NCBI GenBank assembly: GCA_030620095.1
Contig: JAUTXW010001621.1
Coordinates: 248,001 to 312,000, forward strand
Origin: Kuschelorhynchus macadamiae
Lineage: Eukaryota > Arthropoda > Insecta > Coleoptera > Curculionidae
DNA length: 64,000 bases
Direction of reading: 5' to 3'
How positions within the stretch are numbered: the first letter of the stretch is position 1; every line of letters starts with the position of its first letter. The translations under genes and the position numbers were made by a program. A model generated the notes under the pieces. The model was not told the origin of the DNA and did not search any database. It saw nothing but the letters and a program-made list of their open reading frames with translations. Shown one piece after another: positions 11,246 through 25,339 of the stretch.

Positions 11246-11482
11246 TTACTAGACAAATTAAAAAACCTTTTGTACTTTTGAAGACATACTCACGAGTAGA
11301 TTTATTATCGGGCTGCCTACCGCAACCCTTTTTATTCTTAAAAATCTCATTCAAACTTTTTTTTTAGTTAATTGATCAGACCAGCTGGAAACATCCACTT
11401 ATTGGCATTAAAACAACACTTACGAACATTCCATTGACGTTAACATGCCTGGGTTGTAATTTCTTCACTATGCTATGAAGAA
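11246..11482. other. Short spacer without a recognised gene
   Basis: No motif was recognised; this is the flank between two hAT elements. Confidence 0.4.
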
Positions 11483-11490
11483 TGTGCTTA

Positions 11491-12498
11491 CAGTGTCGCC
11501 AGAAGGATGACATAAAAGATCCCTAAATTAGAATATGAAAATTCCCTAGATTTGCTTGGTACAAATCATATATATATTCTACAATACAAATAATAATAGA
11601 CATATTTAGGGGGGAGGGATCACCTTAGATTTAATTTTTTATAATCATATGTGTATTAACGAGCAGAGCATAATATACATTAATATTAGCATTATATTAA
11701 GGGTCGAAACGTTCTAAAAATAAAAAAACCTATAAATAAGTGTTAAAACCAAAAATGTTAATGCAATAAAAAACAAACATTTTCAAAATACACATTTAAA
11801 ATGTTTCATTTGTATATGGATTTTGAGTTATTCATAAACTTTTGGTGCTCATTTGTCACAGTAAATTTTTGGCAGTAATTATCACATAAAAATAGTATTA
11901 CAGCTACAGTATTTAAGGATTTACTATCGAGTTTATTGCTTTTTTTATGTTCACTTCGGTTGCAACAAAAAAACCATGCGCGGTTCTGCATTATAGCTAC
12001 TTCTGGTTTTAACGGCATCAACTACCCCTTCCCGCCTTGTGATTCGGGATTCCCTAATTAATAATTAATAGAACTGTCACGAGTGTGTTCCACTGGAAAA
12101 TCAGTAACCAGTGTGCACTATATAATTTTCTATACTACTTTAAATGATGAGTGATAAAGAGACACAAACAACAGAATCCGCACTAATCTTGCCGATGGAA
12201 AACGCTTTCGTCATGTGATGTAGGTGTGGGAAAAGGCAACGAAGTTGCACATGGCAGCCAGTAGAGAGCGGTTTGTTCCAAAATATATCTATGAAGAAGA
12301 GAAGTAATTTTAGAAATATTTGGGACATTGTAAAATGTTTGGCTTTATTTACCGTCTATCTAAATTAAAATAGGCAACATTTGGAATAAATATATGTTTT
12401 ACATAAAATTCCCTAGATTTTGTACATTATTCCCGATTTCCTCGTTAACGCTAAAATTCCCCAGATCTGGGGAAATATTCCCTAGTCTGGCATCTCTG
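11491..12498. mobile_element. Non-autonomous hAT-like element, 1008 bp
   Basis: The left end CAGTGTCGCCAGA (11491) and the right end TCTGGCATCTCTG (12498) are inverted (CAGTGTCGCCAGA against CAGAGATGCCAGA). Subterminal ATTCCCTAGATTT-type sequence is shared inside both ends (about 11551 and 12410). Flanking octamers are TGTGCTTA (11483-11490) and TGTGCTAC (12499-12506), a 6 of 8 match consistent with a decayed hAT duplication. No transposase is inside. The short minus-strand frame at 11806-12021 resembles nothing I know. Confidence 0.75.
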
Positions 12499-12639
12499 TG
12501 TGCTACTAGGAAAAGGTACAAACTTATAATGACAGGAAATACGGCTTCCGCCACCAAAGATCCACAGTACATCTTACTTTTGTCACTCACAACTAGAACA
12601 AGTTCATCGAATTTCATGGAGACGCCCTAATTATTTGCT

Positions 12640-13240
12640 CGATTATTCGATTAATTCTGGCATGACGCACTTTTAACAAGTTCCTGCCGGTCTTCTTCCA
12701 AAACGTTATACTTGTATTGTTAGTGTTCTTTACAGAAGTATTTCTGTAGTGGTTGATGATCGTTCATTCATAAAATCAACGCTTTCGTTCCATAGGGTTT
12801 AGTGTCGGCACCTACCATATTCTCCGTGCACATGAATGACCCTCCTTTCTTCTACCAGAAGTCCACACAAATATGTTCCGGAAGATCATTGAGTTTTTCC
12901 ATAATTTGATTTCTTAAAAAAGGATTTTATGTAAAATCCACTTCTCACAATGCAGGCCTATCATTTGCATACAATAATCCAGTCTGGTTTGATAATCAGC
13001 TTCACTTAAAAATTGAACTGGAAGAAACTTATATGGGGATATTTTGTTTTCTATTAATACTCGATGTATGCTGCCCATATAAAAATTCAAATCCCTTTGA
13101 GCCTCTCTTAAAGAGTTGGTAGGATATTCAATAAAATATAATAAAACCTCTATTTGAAAATCTTCAGAGATGACTGAACGGGCTTTTTCCCTTTTTCTAT
13201 ATTTCAAGACTCCATGAGTTTCGAGATGAGTTGATAAATC
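12640..13240 (-). pseudogene. Tc1/mariner transposase fragment (N-terminal and middle part)
   Basis: The minus strand reads LKYRKREKARSVISEDFQIE (about 13150-13205), a helix-turn-helix region with RDLNFYMGSIHRVLIEN, then ISPYKFLPVQFLSEADYQ (about 12995-13050). These match the second DNA-binding helix and linker (SxxxxxRxLKxHxxxPYKxxLVQ) of insect Tc1/mariner proteins. Downstream text to about 12640 is frameshifted and only weakly recognisable (HICVDFW, VHVHGEYG). The catalytic half is not preserved. This is a third, separate member of the superfamily in the window. Confidence 0.75.
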
Positions 13241-13279
13241 ACTGCAAATTTTGTCAAAATATTCTGCGATAATCTCTTA

Positions 13280-13588
13280 ATGCAAATGCTGGACTTTTAT
13301 TATTTTCAATGTAACAGTTATACAAATTCAGTCGCTCAGTCGATTCCAAAGAAAAAAATGTCCACTGGATTCCTCACTACTCAGCAACAACCAGGTACAT
13401 CCAGAAACCACCAGACTTTAAACTACCAACGCAACGTCCAGCCTCGAGAAGTCGGTACAAACAGAAGTACCCGACAAGATATGACAAGAAGAAAAGGGAG
13501 CAGCAGCAGGCTCAATCGCGGAGAAGACAACAATACTGGAAATAAACCAGGTAGGGACAAAGTATGCAGGCAGCTTAAGATTTTATGA
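13280..13588 (+). CDS. Unidentified polar ORF, possibly a retroelement gag remnant
   Basis: The 102-codon frame is rich in Gln, Asn, Arg and Ser (for example STGFLTTQQQPGTSRNHQT), with no cysteine-histidine knuckle and no recognisable domain. Base composition is markedly less AT-rich than its flanks, which suggests a former coding region. The polar, arginine-rich character would fit the tail of a retrotransposon gag or nucleocapsid region, but nothing adjacent confirms it. It is followed by AT-rich DNA and then the giant TA tract. Confidence 0.3.
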   Translation: MQMLDFYYFQCNSYTNSVAQSIPKKKMSTGFLTTQQQPGTSRNHQTLNYQRNVQPREVGTNRSTRQDMTRRKGSSSRLNRGEDNNTGNKPGRDKVCRQLKIL

Positions 13589-13855
13589 ATTTAATTTTTT
13601 AAAACAGAACAAGTGAACACCCATGCAAGGAAACGGTTTTAAAGTCTAATTATTTTAAATTTAAATGATTTCAATAAAACCACAACCACTAAAACCACAA
13701 ATAAATTGAAAAACTGTCAAATTTAAAACAAATAATTATATTATCCATTCCATGGCCTCCTATAGTTTTTTTTGAGTATGCAGCATCATAATATCAATAA
13801 ATAATTGAGATTTTCTGTTAAATTGCGATATTATCTGTAACCATTGAATTTAAGT

Positions 13856-17220
<3,365 letters not shown>

Positions 17221-17242
17221 TTAGTTCCCAAAATATGGGGAC

Positions 17243-17790
17243 CCGGCACTTCCCTTGTTATGAATATGAATTAAGTTATTTAGTTGCGCCCATAACAATT
17301 TAGTAACACATATATAAATTGTGTTTTCATTTGCTGTTGTTGAGAAAAGAAAAAATTCAGGTAGGGATTTCTGGTTAAGTTTTTACAGATTTGTTTAACC
17401 CAATTACCCTCATAAGGAATCACACATTTTATGTAGAAATTTAAATATAACACAACTGTTATATGTAGATACTAAACAACAGTATGCAAAACTAAATAGG
17501 ATCATATTTTACTATTCCTAATAAAAGAGAGAATTAATAATGAGGGAAGCTTGGGTTTTTACCAAAATGTTACCATGTCATCGCCACATGACCCTTAATT
17601 TATGATCATGAAGTCAATGGGGTAAATAGATTTCTAGCTCTCCCATAGATAGACTGACCGACACAGAGACCGACAGAAGTGAGAAAACATGTTTTTTGTT
17701 ATCTAGGAAACGTGAATATCTGAAAAATCTCGGAAGGTAATTTTTTTTACGGCTACAATACTTTCTTCTTACGATGGGAGTAAAAATGGA
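17243..17790 (+). mobile_element. ACTTCCCTCGT-family element, rearranged copy
   Basis: ACTTCCCTTGTTATGAAT (about 17248) is a 5' terminus directly after the TA tract. At about 17470-17548 a 5' terminus occurs in the opposite orientation (ACTATTCCTAATAAAAGAGA...AATGAGGGAAG). Then comes the plus-oriented 3' block (CCAAAATGTTACCATGTCAT, GACAGA box, AAACATGTTTTTTG, TCTCGGAAGG), ending in a degraded TTACGATGGGAGT (about 17773). So two copies in opposite orientation have been fused or one has been internally inverted. Confidence 0.65.
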
Positions 17791-17799
17791 TAATAAAAA

Positions 17800-18625
17800 T
17801 TTTTGAAAACTTACGAAACTTAAGTATTTTATTCCTCACGTGATCCTAAATTGAAATGTTTTTATGTGCATGTGTGCTATAAGTAATGCACGTTGTATTT
17901 ACATATAACTAGAAAAGTATAATATTTAGACCCCTTTACTTATAAGAACACTTCAATTGAAGATCACGTTAGGGATAAAATATACTTGAGTTCTGTAAGT
18001 ATTCCAGAATGTTTACTCTCAATTTTTGCAGGTTCTGTGATATTTTATGAATAGCCGAGATTTTGAATTAATGTTAACTTTAATGTCCCATATTTTAGTA
18101 ATGAATGAAAATACCTTTCAAAAGATATGCTACTCGACCTCTTTAAATTATTTTCTTCAAAATCACGAACAGGTTCAGGTACCAAATTTAAACCGTTAGA
18201 CTGGTTCAAAAAATAAAGCGGGGCTTTAAAAAGTCGTACTGTATGTTATAAGGACTTATAGTTAAGTTTTTCAACATGAAATATACACAAGAAATTTTTA
18301 TTTTTTTTTATTTGGTGAATTTTCACCAAACTCCCAACTCCATAAGAATCCCATCGGCCTCGCTTTCAGATTCAAAAATGATGTTTTTTGCGATAGAATC
18401 CAGGCCACCAGATGCTTCGTATTAGATTTAAATAATTTATTTTTATTTTTTTGCCTTCTAAAATACTTACTTTTTTACCATTATATAAAATATTACTTAA
18501 ATAAGTGCGTAGTTGAATCAACTATTTCTTGGTCTTGTATTGGAACTATCCCTAATCGCTGCCAAGAATACGAACTAAAATAAATTACTAAGTACTTTTA
18601 TTCGATAGACAAGCGTATCAATTGC
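17800..18625. other. AT-rich stretch without a recognised gene
   Basis: No coding motif, RNA gene or repeat border was recognised between two repeat copies. Confidence 0.55.
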
Positions 18626-18630
18626 TTTTT

Positions 18631-19858
18631 ACTTCCCTCGTAAAAGGGAAGTATTGTAATTCGGAAAAAATCACCCATGTTTTCAGGCTGCCTAGAGGGC
18701 GAAAAACATGGTTTCTCAATTCCGTCTCCGTCTGTCTATTCGCGGCATAGCTAAAAAACTAGCAACCCGATTGACTTCAAATTTTGGCCAAAAATTAAGA
18801 GTCATATGGGGATGGCCTGGTAATATTTTGGTAAAAATCCAATATGGCGAAACAAAATGGCGACCTAATGAAATATTAAAAAAATTATTACTAAAGATCT
18901 ACTTATCCAGTTTACTTCAAATTTTGCACAACAATCAAAGGCTATGTAGGAATTAACTGGTACGAATCCAAGATGGCAAAACAAAATGGCGGTTTAATAA
19001 AATATTTAATAATCCTGTCTGAAAAATCTACTTAATCTATTGATTTAAAATTTTGTGCAAGAATTAATTATAGTTAGAGATTAAACTCGTATAATTGTGG
19101 TACAAATTCGAGATGGAGGAAGAAAATGGCAACCAAATAAAATTTTTGTAAAAGTGAAAAAAAATCACCCTTTTACATATCTTCATGTTTTAGGGTTCCT
19201 AAATGCCAAATATTATGTTTTATCAATTCCGTCAGTTCGCGCCATAGCTTAAAAACTACTTACTCGTCCGACTTTAAATTTTGGTGAAAAATCCAATATG
19301 GCGCACAAAGATGAAAAAACTTATTATCCAATTTTCCCCAAATTTTGCACGAAAATCAAGTGTTATATAGAAATGAACTGTTAACATTTTGGTATGAATC
19401 CAAGATAGCAAAACAAAATGGCGGCCTAATAAAATATTTAAAAAAATCAATCTGAAACACTTAATTATATATATTAAACTACATTAAATTCAAATTTTTT
19501 GCAAGCATACAGGGTGGTATAGAGATAAACTAGTAAGTTTGTAGTAAGAATTCGAGATGACGAAAAAAATTGGCGGCCAAATAAAATGTTTAAAAAATCA
19601 ACATAAAAAATCTTCTTATCCAAACGACTTTAAATTTTGCAGAAAAACTAAATGCGATTAGAGACAAACTGATAAACTGGAACGAATTCCACATGACGCA
19701 ACAAAATGGCGATGTGTCACTGTAAAAATTACTAATAAATTCAAAATGGTGGAACAAAATGGCGCTCAATAAAAAAATATGTGTTACTAAATGACTGTGT
19801 AGAGAACTAAATTAGGTCACACTTCTCTATTCCTAATAAAGAGAAAGATTCATAACGA
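18631..19858 (-). mobile_element. ACTTCCCTCGT-family element, nearly full-length, inverted
   Basis: It begins (3' end on this strand) with the terminal hairpin ACTTCCCTCGTAAAAGGGAAGT (written as two arms ACTTCCCT and AGGGAAGT around CGTAAA). The CAGGCTGCCTAGA and AAAACATGGTTTCTCAATTC blocks follow. Then come at least five degenerate units carrying AACAAAATGGCG(G/A)(C/T) with TTTAAATTTTGC. It ends with the 5' block TTCCTAATAAAGAGAAAGAT and CATAACGA. The final GAGGGAAGT of the 5' terminus is missing. Confidence 0.8.
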
Positions 19859-19859
19859 T

Positions 19860-20720
19860 TTTTATAATTGCTAAAATTTTAAATAAAAAAATAAAATTCG
19901 AAAAAAAGCAAAAGCCTAGCTGAATGAAGGTCAACCAGACTAAGTAGCCTTTTACTAATTATAACTGGCTGTTATGTGTATTACACTATTTTTCCCTTTT
20001 ATATATTGTGAAACATTTCATTTTAAATTACGTTAGTGAGGTTAATTTGTTGCTTCCGTCAATGACTTGCCATCGAAGAAAATGTTTGTTTTGTACTTAT
20101 CATAAAACACTTCAATTTAAATGATCATTATTTTAAATATAAGTAGCATTTGCTGCTTGCATTATGTTAAATATAAATCCAATAAATAAAAAAAGTTAGC
20201 ATTTAAAAAGAAGAAGCCGTAATAAATTAATTAAATGAGAAATTGCTGATTTGAACAAATTAATTTCGATCTAAAAATCATTTGTGCTGTTGACTAAAAA
20301 TGAACGCTCTTGTGTTTAAATATAATTAGTCAACAATAATTAAATTTATATTAAAAGGCTACATTTAAAAAAAAGCGCAGTAAAAATAAAAAATGTCATA
20401 CATTTAAATAAAATTACTTATGGATTAGCATGTCTAACATAATTTAATTAAACTACCCTAAATATATGCTATTTGCTCTCTACTAAAATTTCTGTTAAAC
20501 AAAACAACTGTTAAAATATTTTAGCCCTGTAATTAATATACCCGCATTAAAAATGTTAAAATAAGCACTATCCGATTGTTTCTAGCGATTTCGCGCGCTT
20601 TTAATACTCATAGATATTAGGTTAAGTTAAGATAGTTGCGTGCACGCCTACGAAGGATTCTGAATGGGAACGGGGCGGGATCGGGAACAAGACCAGGACC
20701 GGGAATCTATTTTTAGGATA
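19860..20720. other. AT-rich stretch without a recognised gene
   Basis: No protein or RNA gene was recognised. A short GC-richer patch (GGGAACGGGGCGGGATCGGG, about 20666) stands out but carries no recognised signal. Confidence 0.5.
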
Positions 20721-20722
20721 AA

Positions 20723-21005
20723 AAGTTCAAATAAAGACGTGTCAAAAGTGCTTTGTTTCCAAGATCCGTGTACATTTGTAAAGATAATTTACTTAAATTT
20801 GGCACACAATATAGGGTGATCAATGTCTAGGAAATGAGCATAATGTTCATATAAAGATGTGACAAAAGTGCTTCAGTTCCAAAGTACAGGGTGTTAAAGT
20901 TTTAATATTTCTTATTTACTTTTTGTCAATCGTGTACATTTCTAGAGATAATTTATTTGGCACACAATATGGGTGACTAATGTCTACGAAATAAGCATAA
21001 TACAT
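20723..21005. repeat. Diverged direct duplication
   Basis: GTTCAAATAAAGACGTGTCA at about 20727 matches GTTCATATAAAGATGTGACA at about 20844. GTGTACATTTGTAAAGATAA followed by GGCACACAATATAGGGTGA (about 20767-20820) matches a second copy at about 20931-20975. The two units are tandem with a small insertion (TACAGGGTGTTAAAG, about 20886) in the second. Confidence 0.7.
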
Positions 21006-22036
21006 TTTCAAAAAATCTACAAGGAATTACTTTTTTCCAGTCGTGAAACAACAACACAAATACTTTCTTTGCTTGAGTGACATTGCAATGCATGCCGGGT
21101 ATTTCCTAGTAATATGTAAAATATATTCTTAAAAAAATAGTGTTTTTATGTTATTCCCTATTTTAGTGCGCAAATAATAATGCTTAAAAAGAACTATTTC
21201 AATGTTTAAGAAACTAATATATTTTGTCCAACTTTATATTAATTATAATGTAAGATTAAATTTTTTAATGCGCAAAATATTAATTTTATTTCTCAAAGTA
21301 TTTATAATGATGCGCGCTTCATTCACACCCAATTTAAAACAAACCACATACCGTTGTTATTTAATTTTTTATGCTCAGAATACGTTTTCTGCAAACAATA
21401 TAAAAGTAAACAAAATGTAATGCATACTTTCTATCGGTTCCGAACAGAATTAATATGGTTTCAAAATTTCAAACGTTTATATGAATTCCCAGCAAAATTC
21501 TAGATAATAGAATTGGATATTTTGCAGTATATGCAATATTTTAAAATTGAGTTTTACATTTTTTAGCCTTTGTTTTAAATATTTTTTACAGCGATAATAC
21601 GGGCGTAATTTTCTTCATGTTGATGTATCATACAATAGCGAATCACACATCATTTGCATAGACAGGACAAACACCTGTGGAATGGAACAGTGACTACGGA
21701 ATTAGATCAATATAGCTACGCAGTAGATTGAGCAAGACACGGCAACTTTCAGGTCCCCCTATATGGATGCAGTCTTCGAAAAGGCTGCATCCATCCGATA
21801 AATTAATATGCAATGTTGCCAAGTGTGTTGAGGAAGCCCGCAGACGAGAGTAGCGCCCGCAGACTTTGCCAAAGATAATTTGCGGCTATCCCTCGATGTA
21901 TAATTTTTCTGTGGCGGCGATTTAACCTTCATTAACCTATATTAACCTCTGGAAAAGACAACGATTCTTCCCAAAAAATAAATTTTTGGTTACTCGTTAC
22001 ATAATTACTTACGTTATTACAAAAATAACTATTTTG

Positions 22037-22039
<3 letters not shown>
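21006..22039. other. Mostly AT-rich stretch without a recognised gene
   Basis: The open frame at 21202-21420 is hydrophobic and basic with no motif. A GC-richer block at about 21650-21900 contains a strong hairpin (listed separately) but no recognised gene. Confidence 0.5.
21763..21794. repeat. Perfect 10-bp stem hairpin
   Basis: ATGGATGCAG (21763-21772) and CTGCATCCAT (21785-21794) pair perfectly around a 12-base loop. No U-run follows and no adjacent gene explains it. Confidence 0.6.

Positions 22040-22094
<55 letters not shown>
22040..22094. repeat. (TA)n microsatellite, 55 bp
   Basis: An uninterrupted TA run; the overlapping small frame is an artefact. Confidence 0.97.
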
Positions 22095-22098
<4 letters not shown>

Positions 22099-22234
22099 TC
22101 CGCCAAACTTTGTTGATTATGAAAAACCCGCTTGTCTTATTTACGATGTGTTTAGTAAGAAGAAAGTATTTAGCTTCTTTTCGATTACCTAATTTAAAAA
22201 AGTGTCATATACTCTTTGACTTGTTTCAAAAATG

Positions 22235-22834
22235 TACAGGGAGAGTCATTATATTTGACACCTACCTACAGGGTTTATTAACGAAGATACAGCTTTATGG
22301 TTTCTTTTAAACCGCTTTTAATCCATTAAGAAAAAACAAACGACTAACGCAGGCCTATCTATAAGCCCTAAAAAATATAATGAAATACGTTTTTTTAAAT
22401 GGAACGGCCTGAATTTTTATAATTTTAATGAATGTTTTTTTATTCTGATTTCAAAAATACTTTGGCGCAATCAGTTTTTCAATTATTTGGGTTTCACTAT
22501 AACAAGTTTTGCATTATATTATAAGATTACCTTAGACTTATATGGCAAGTAATGTTGCAGTTAATCTAATGTAACGCAAGTAATGTTGCAGTTAATCTAA
22601 TCGCTTTGCGCCAATATAATCAAATTATATATTTTTGAAATCAGTAGAGAATGGCCTAAAATAAACAATATACAGGGTATTCCATTAAAAAAACATATTT
22701 CTTACCATACACATTTTGTATTTACACTTTTTCTCTATCTTTGTTAATAGATAACACTGTAGGTGGGTGTCATAATATAATAACTCCATAAATACAAGTA
22801 TCTCAAAAAACAAAAAATGTTCCTCGTCCTGTAT
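22235..22834. mobile_element. Palindromic (foldback) mariner-type MITE, about 600 bp
   Basis: The left end TACAGGGAGAGTCATTATAT with GACACCTACCTACAG is the reverse complement of the right end, which reads CTGTAGGTGGGTGTCATAAT with CGTCCTGTA. The arms continue inward to an inner CAGGGTATTCCATT (22674) matched by AATGGAACGGCCTG (about 22399), and further to GATTTCAAAAATA and TTTTTGAAATCAG near the middle. The centre holds a 31-bp-period duplication of GCAAGTAATGTTGCAGTTAA (22545, 22576). It has no coding capacity. It is related to the element at 57803-58453. Confidence 0.75.
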
Positions 22835-22839
22835 AAGTT

Positions 22840-25335
22840 AATAGGTTTAAAACTGCTTTTTGATTAAAATAATATTTTCTTCGATTTAGTTATTCAGGTT
22901 TTTGTAGGAATAAGTTTGTTTTCTATTAAAGCGTATGCTTACTCCTAGAAAGCTAACCTGTATCAAATTCCAACTCCAAAGATTAACAACCAAATTCAAT
23001 ATTCCTCTTTTAACCAAAAGATCTCTTCTAATATTTAGTGATTGGAAAAGCCGGGTCTCGGTCCCGTTCGCGAGTCGAGGGTTACCGCACAAAATTATAT
23101 AGTTTCGGCGAGCGTTGATGTCCCCGAACCGATTTATTCATCTATAGTGTAAGCTGTAATAGATCTTTACTACTGATTAATATCATTGGGATATTTACAA
23201 TTTTATTCGGGCAAACTAGACACAAACATAATGGATTATTTAAAAGTAAGAATATATCGTGGTCTAACAAAATCTGTTTTTTATTCTTTCACTTGTTTCG
23301 TTTATTATTAGTCGTTTTAATATGTTTATTATCTGTTTTAAATTGCTTCTCACTATCGATTTTTCCATTAATTGATTTTCGAATACGAGATATTAATACA
23401 TATCGATTTAAACTGCAACAAAATTAAGAAAGACATTAATTAAATAATGACTTTTCAGATGATAAAAATCTCGATTTTCTGAAAAAATATTTTATTAAAC
23501 GAATTAATTAGTTTATATATGAAATAATCTATACTATATATAATATAAAACCTAGGGAAAAAATGAATATAATTTTTATTATGCAAAAACACAACACATA
23601 GTCCTGGAAGGAACTCATGCGAAAGTACGGTCGCTACAGACGTTTAGGAATTTATTTGCGCAAGGAGTTTATAATGCACTGAAATTAATATCAGGGAGTT
23701 TTCCTGAACTCCACAATTCATTCCCGGCCTTAAGGCAGCATTGTCGTATCCCTGGGCCCTATAAACTGAATGTATAACCATTACAGCTCCAGTAAAATAT
23801 ATTTTATCTTGTCAGCATCAGTTTTTCCTGACATCAAAAAAAATCTCAGAAAATATTTCGAATTTCGACACTCGTTTCTATTTCATCACAAAAGAGTATT
23901 TGCGGGGCTAATACATTTTAATAACAAGTCTATCAGAAGACATGAATATTATTACATTTATTCCAAATTTTCCTTCAAAACTTGGTACATGTCGCGTTCC
24001 TTTCCAACTGGAATATTTTGTAAAAGTGTCATTAGTCTGGCTACCACAATAACAACGCGAAATTCCCAGAATCAAGATTCAGTGTTGCTCCTACCCTACT
24101 CCCTACAAATCCAATTATATGCAAACGGTCTATATTCCATACCCAAATTTTCCAAGCTTTCCATATTTTTCCAAGCTTGACGTCGACGAATTCTGCAGTG
24201 ACTTTATCGAGGACTATATTTTCTTTAAAAAATCATAGAATAGGAAGGGGAAAACTTTGTCAAGTTTAAAATTCCACAAATTTTCCTCCAATACCCACAC
24301 CGTCTTAATGTATAATCAAATATTTGAAACCAAATATTCATGTAACGTAGTTTATGTTGATATCGCATTGCAACACTATCTCTTGCGGCCGGCTCACATA
24401 GCATCAGTTACCACAGAAGTCGCTAAAATGCCTAATTTTCTTACATTTATCACACTATAAGATCTATTATTTTTTATAATATTTAGGAAGTAAAAGAGCT
24501 GAAATATAACTTGCTATTTTAAATAAGGTACCCCGAATATTTTACGGTAATTATTAACGGTATTTTCTTTCTGATCCTAAATATATGAGAAAATGAAAAA
24601 AAAAGCTGTGTCATAAAACCCACTATGTGCGACACAGTTTCTGTTTTTCTCTTCACCGCATCTGACTTATGGTCAAAGTTTCTCCATGTTCTCATTTATT
24701 TTTAAAATTAACTTTCACTAACCTTTAAATACCATTGACAGTTTAAATTTCTTTACTTTAGGCAACCACTGTAGCTAGTACTTCAGCTTTTGTAGTCTGT
24801 CAGCGAATAAAAAAAAGTAACAAAAAAAATGAATGTGAAAGAAAACAAATCAAATTACCCACGATGCATAAAGTATTGTGTGTAAAGGGTAATGCCAGGG
24901 TGGTCCTATAGCAAGCGTGGTCCTATAGCGAGCATATTAAATAACATTAAAATGGCGGAATGGCGCCATTTTGAATTCTTTTTTGCGAGATATTCTTTGC
25001 GATAACTTTGAAATACTTAAGGATACTGCCTGAGAATTTTGTGTTTTAAATGAAATTAACTAAAAATTAATTTGAGTATTTTCTTGGTACAAACCATTTC
25101 ATGTCTTAATAAGTGCCACCATACACTGGTCATACAATGGGGAGGGGTTAAGATGAAAGGGTTGGTAATCTAAAAATATCGTGTTTCATGTGGTTTTAGG
25201 AGTTTTTAAGATATTTGATATGAGATCTTTTGTAAGTTGTTTGGTTGACTGTAGCGTTGATTCAAACCAAACAGATCTCTGAGGTACTTTTTTGTTATTC
25301 TATAATAAACATATGGGCGCTTAACCTATGTTTAT
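22840..25335. other. Region without a recognised gene, including an unidentified 136-codon frame
   Basis: The frame at 23770-24180 (plus) and a second at 24257-24460 show no known motif and have the aromatic-rich composition expected in AT-rich DNA. A short GC-rich patch lies at 23040-23110. At 24173-24198 five six-base restriction palindromes are packed into 26 bp. At 24949-24972 a 9-bp inverted repeat AAAATGGCG/CGCCATTTT occurs, next to a duplicated GTGGTCCTATAGC phrase. Confidence 0.5.
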
Positions 25336-25339
25336 TATT

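Noticed and set aside
23770..24180. 136-codon frame as a host gene
   Set aside because: No motif, no splice or promoter context, and residue use (Phe, Tyr, Ser, Ile) as expected from AT-rich noncoding DNA.
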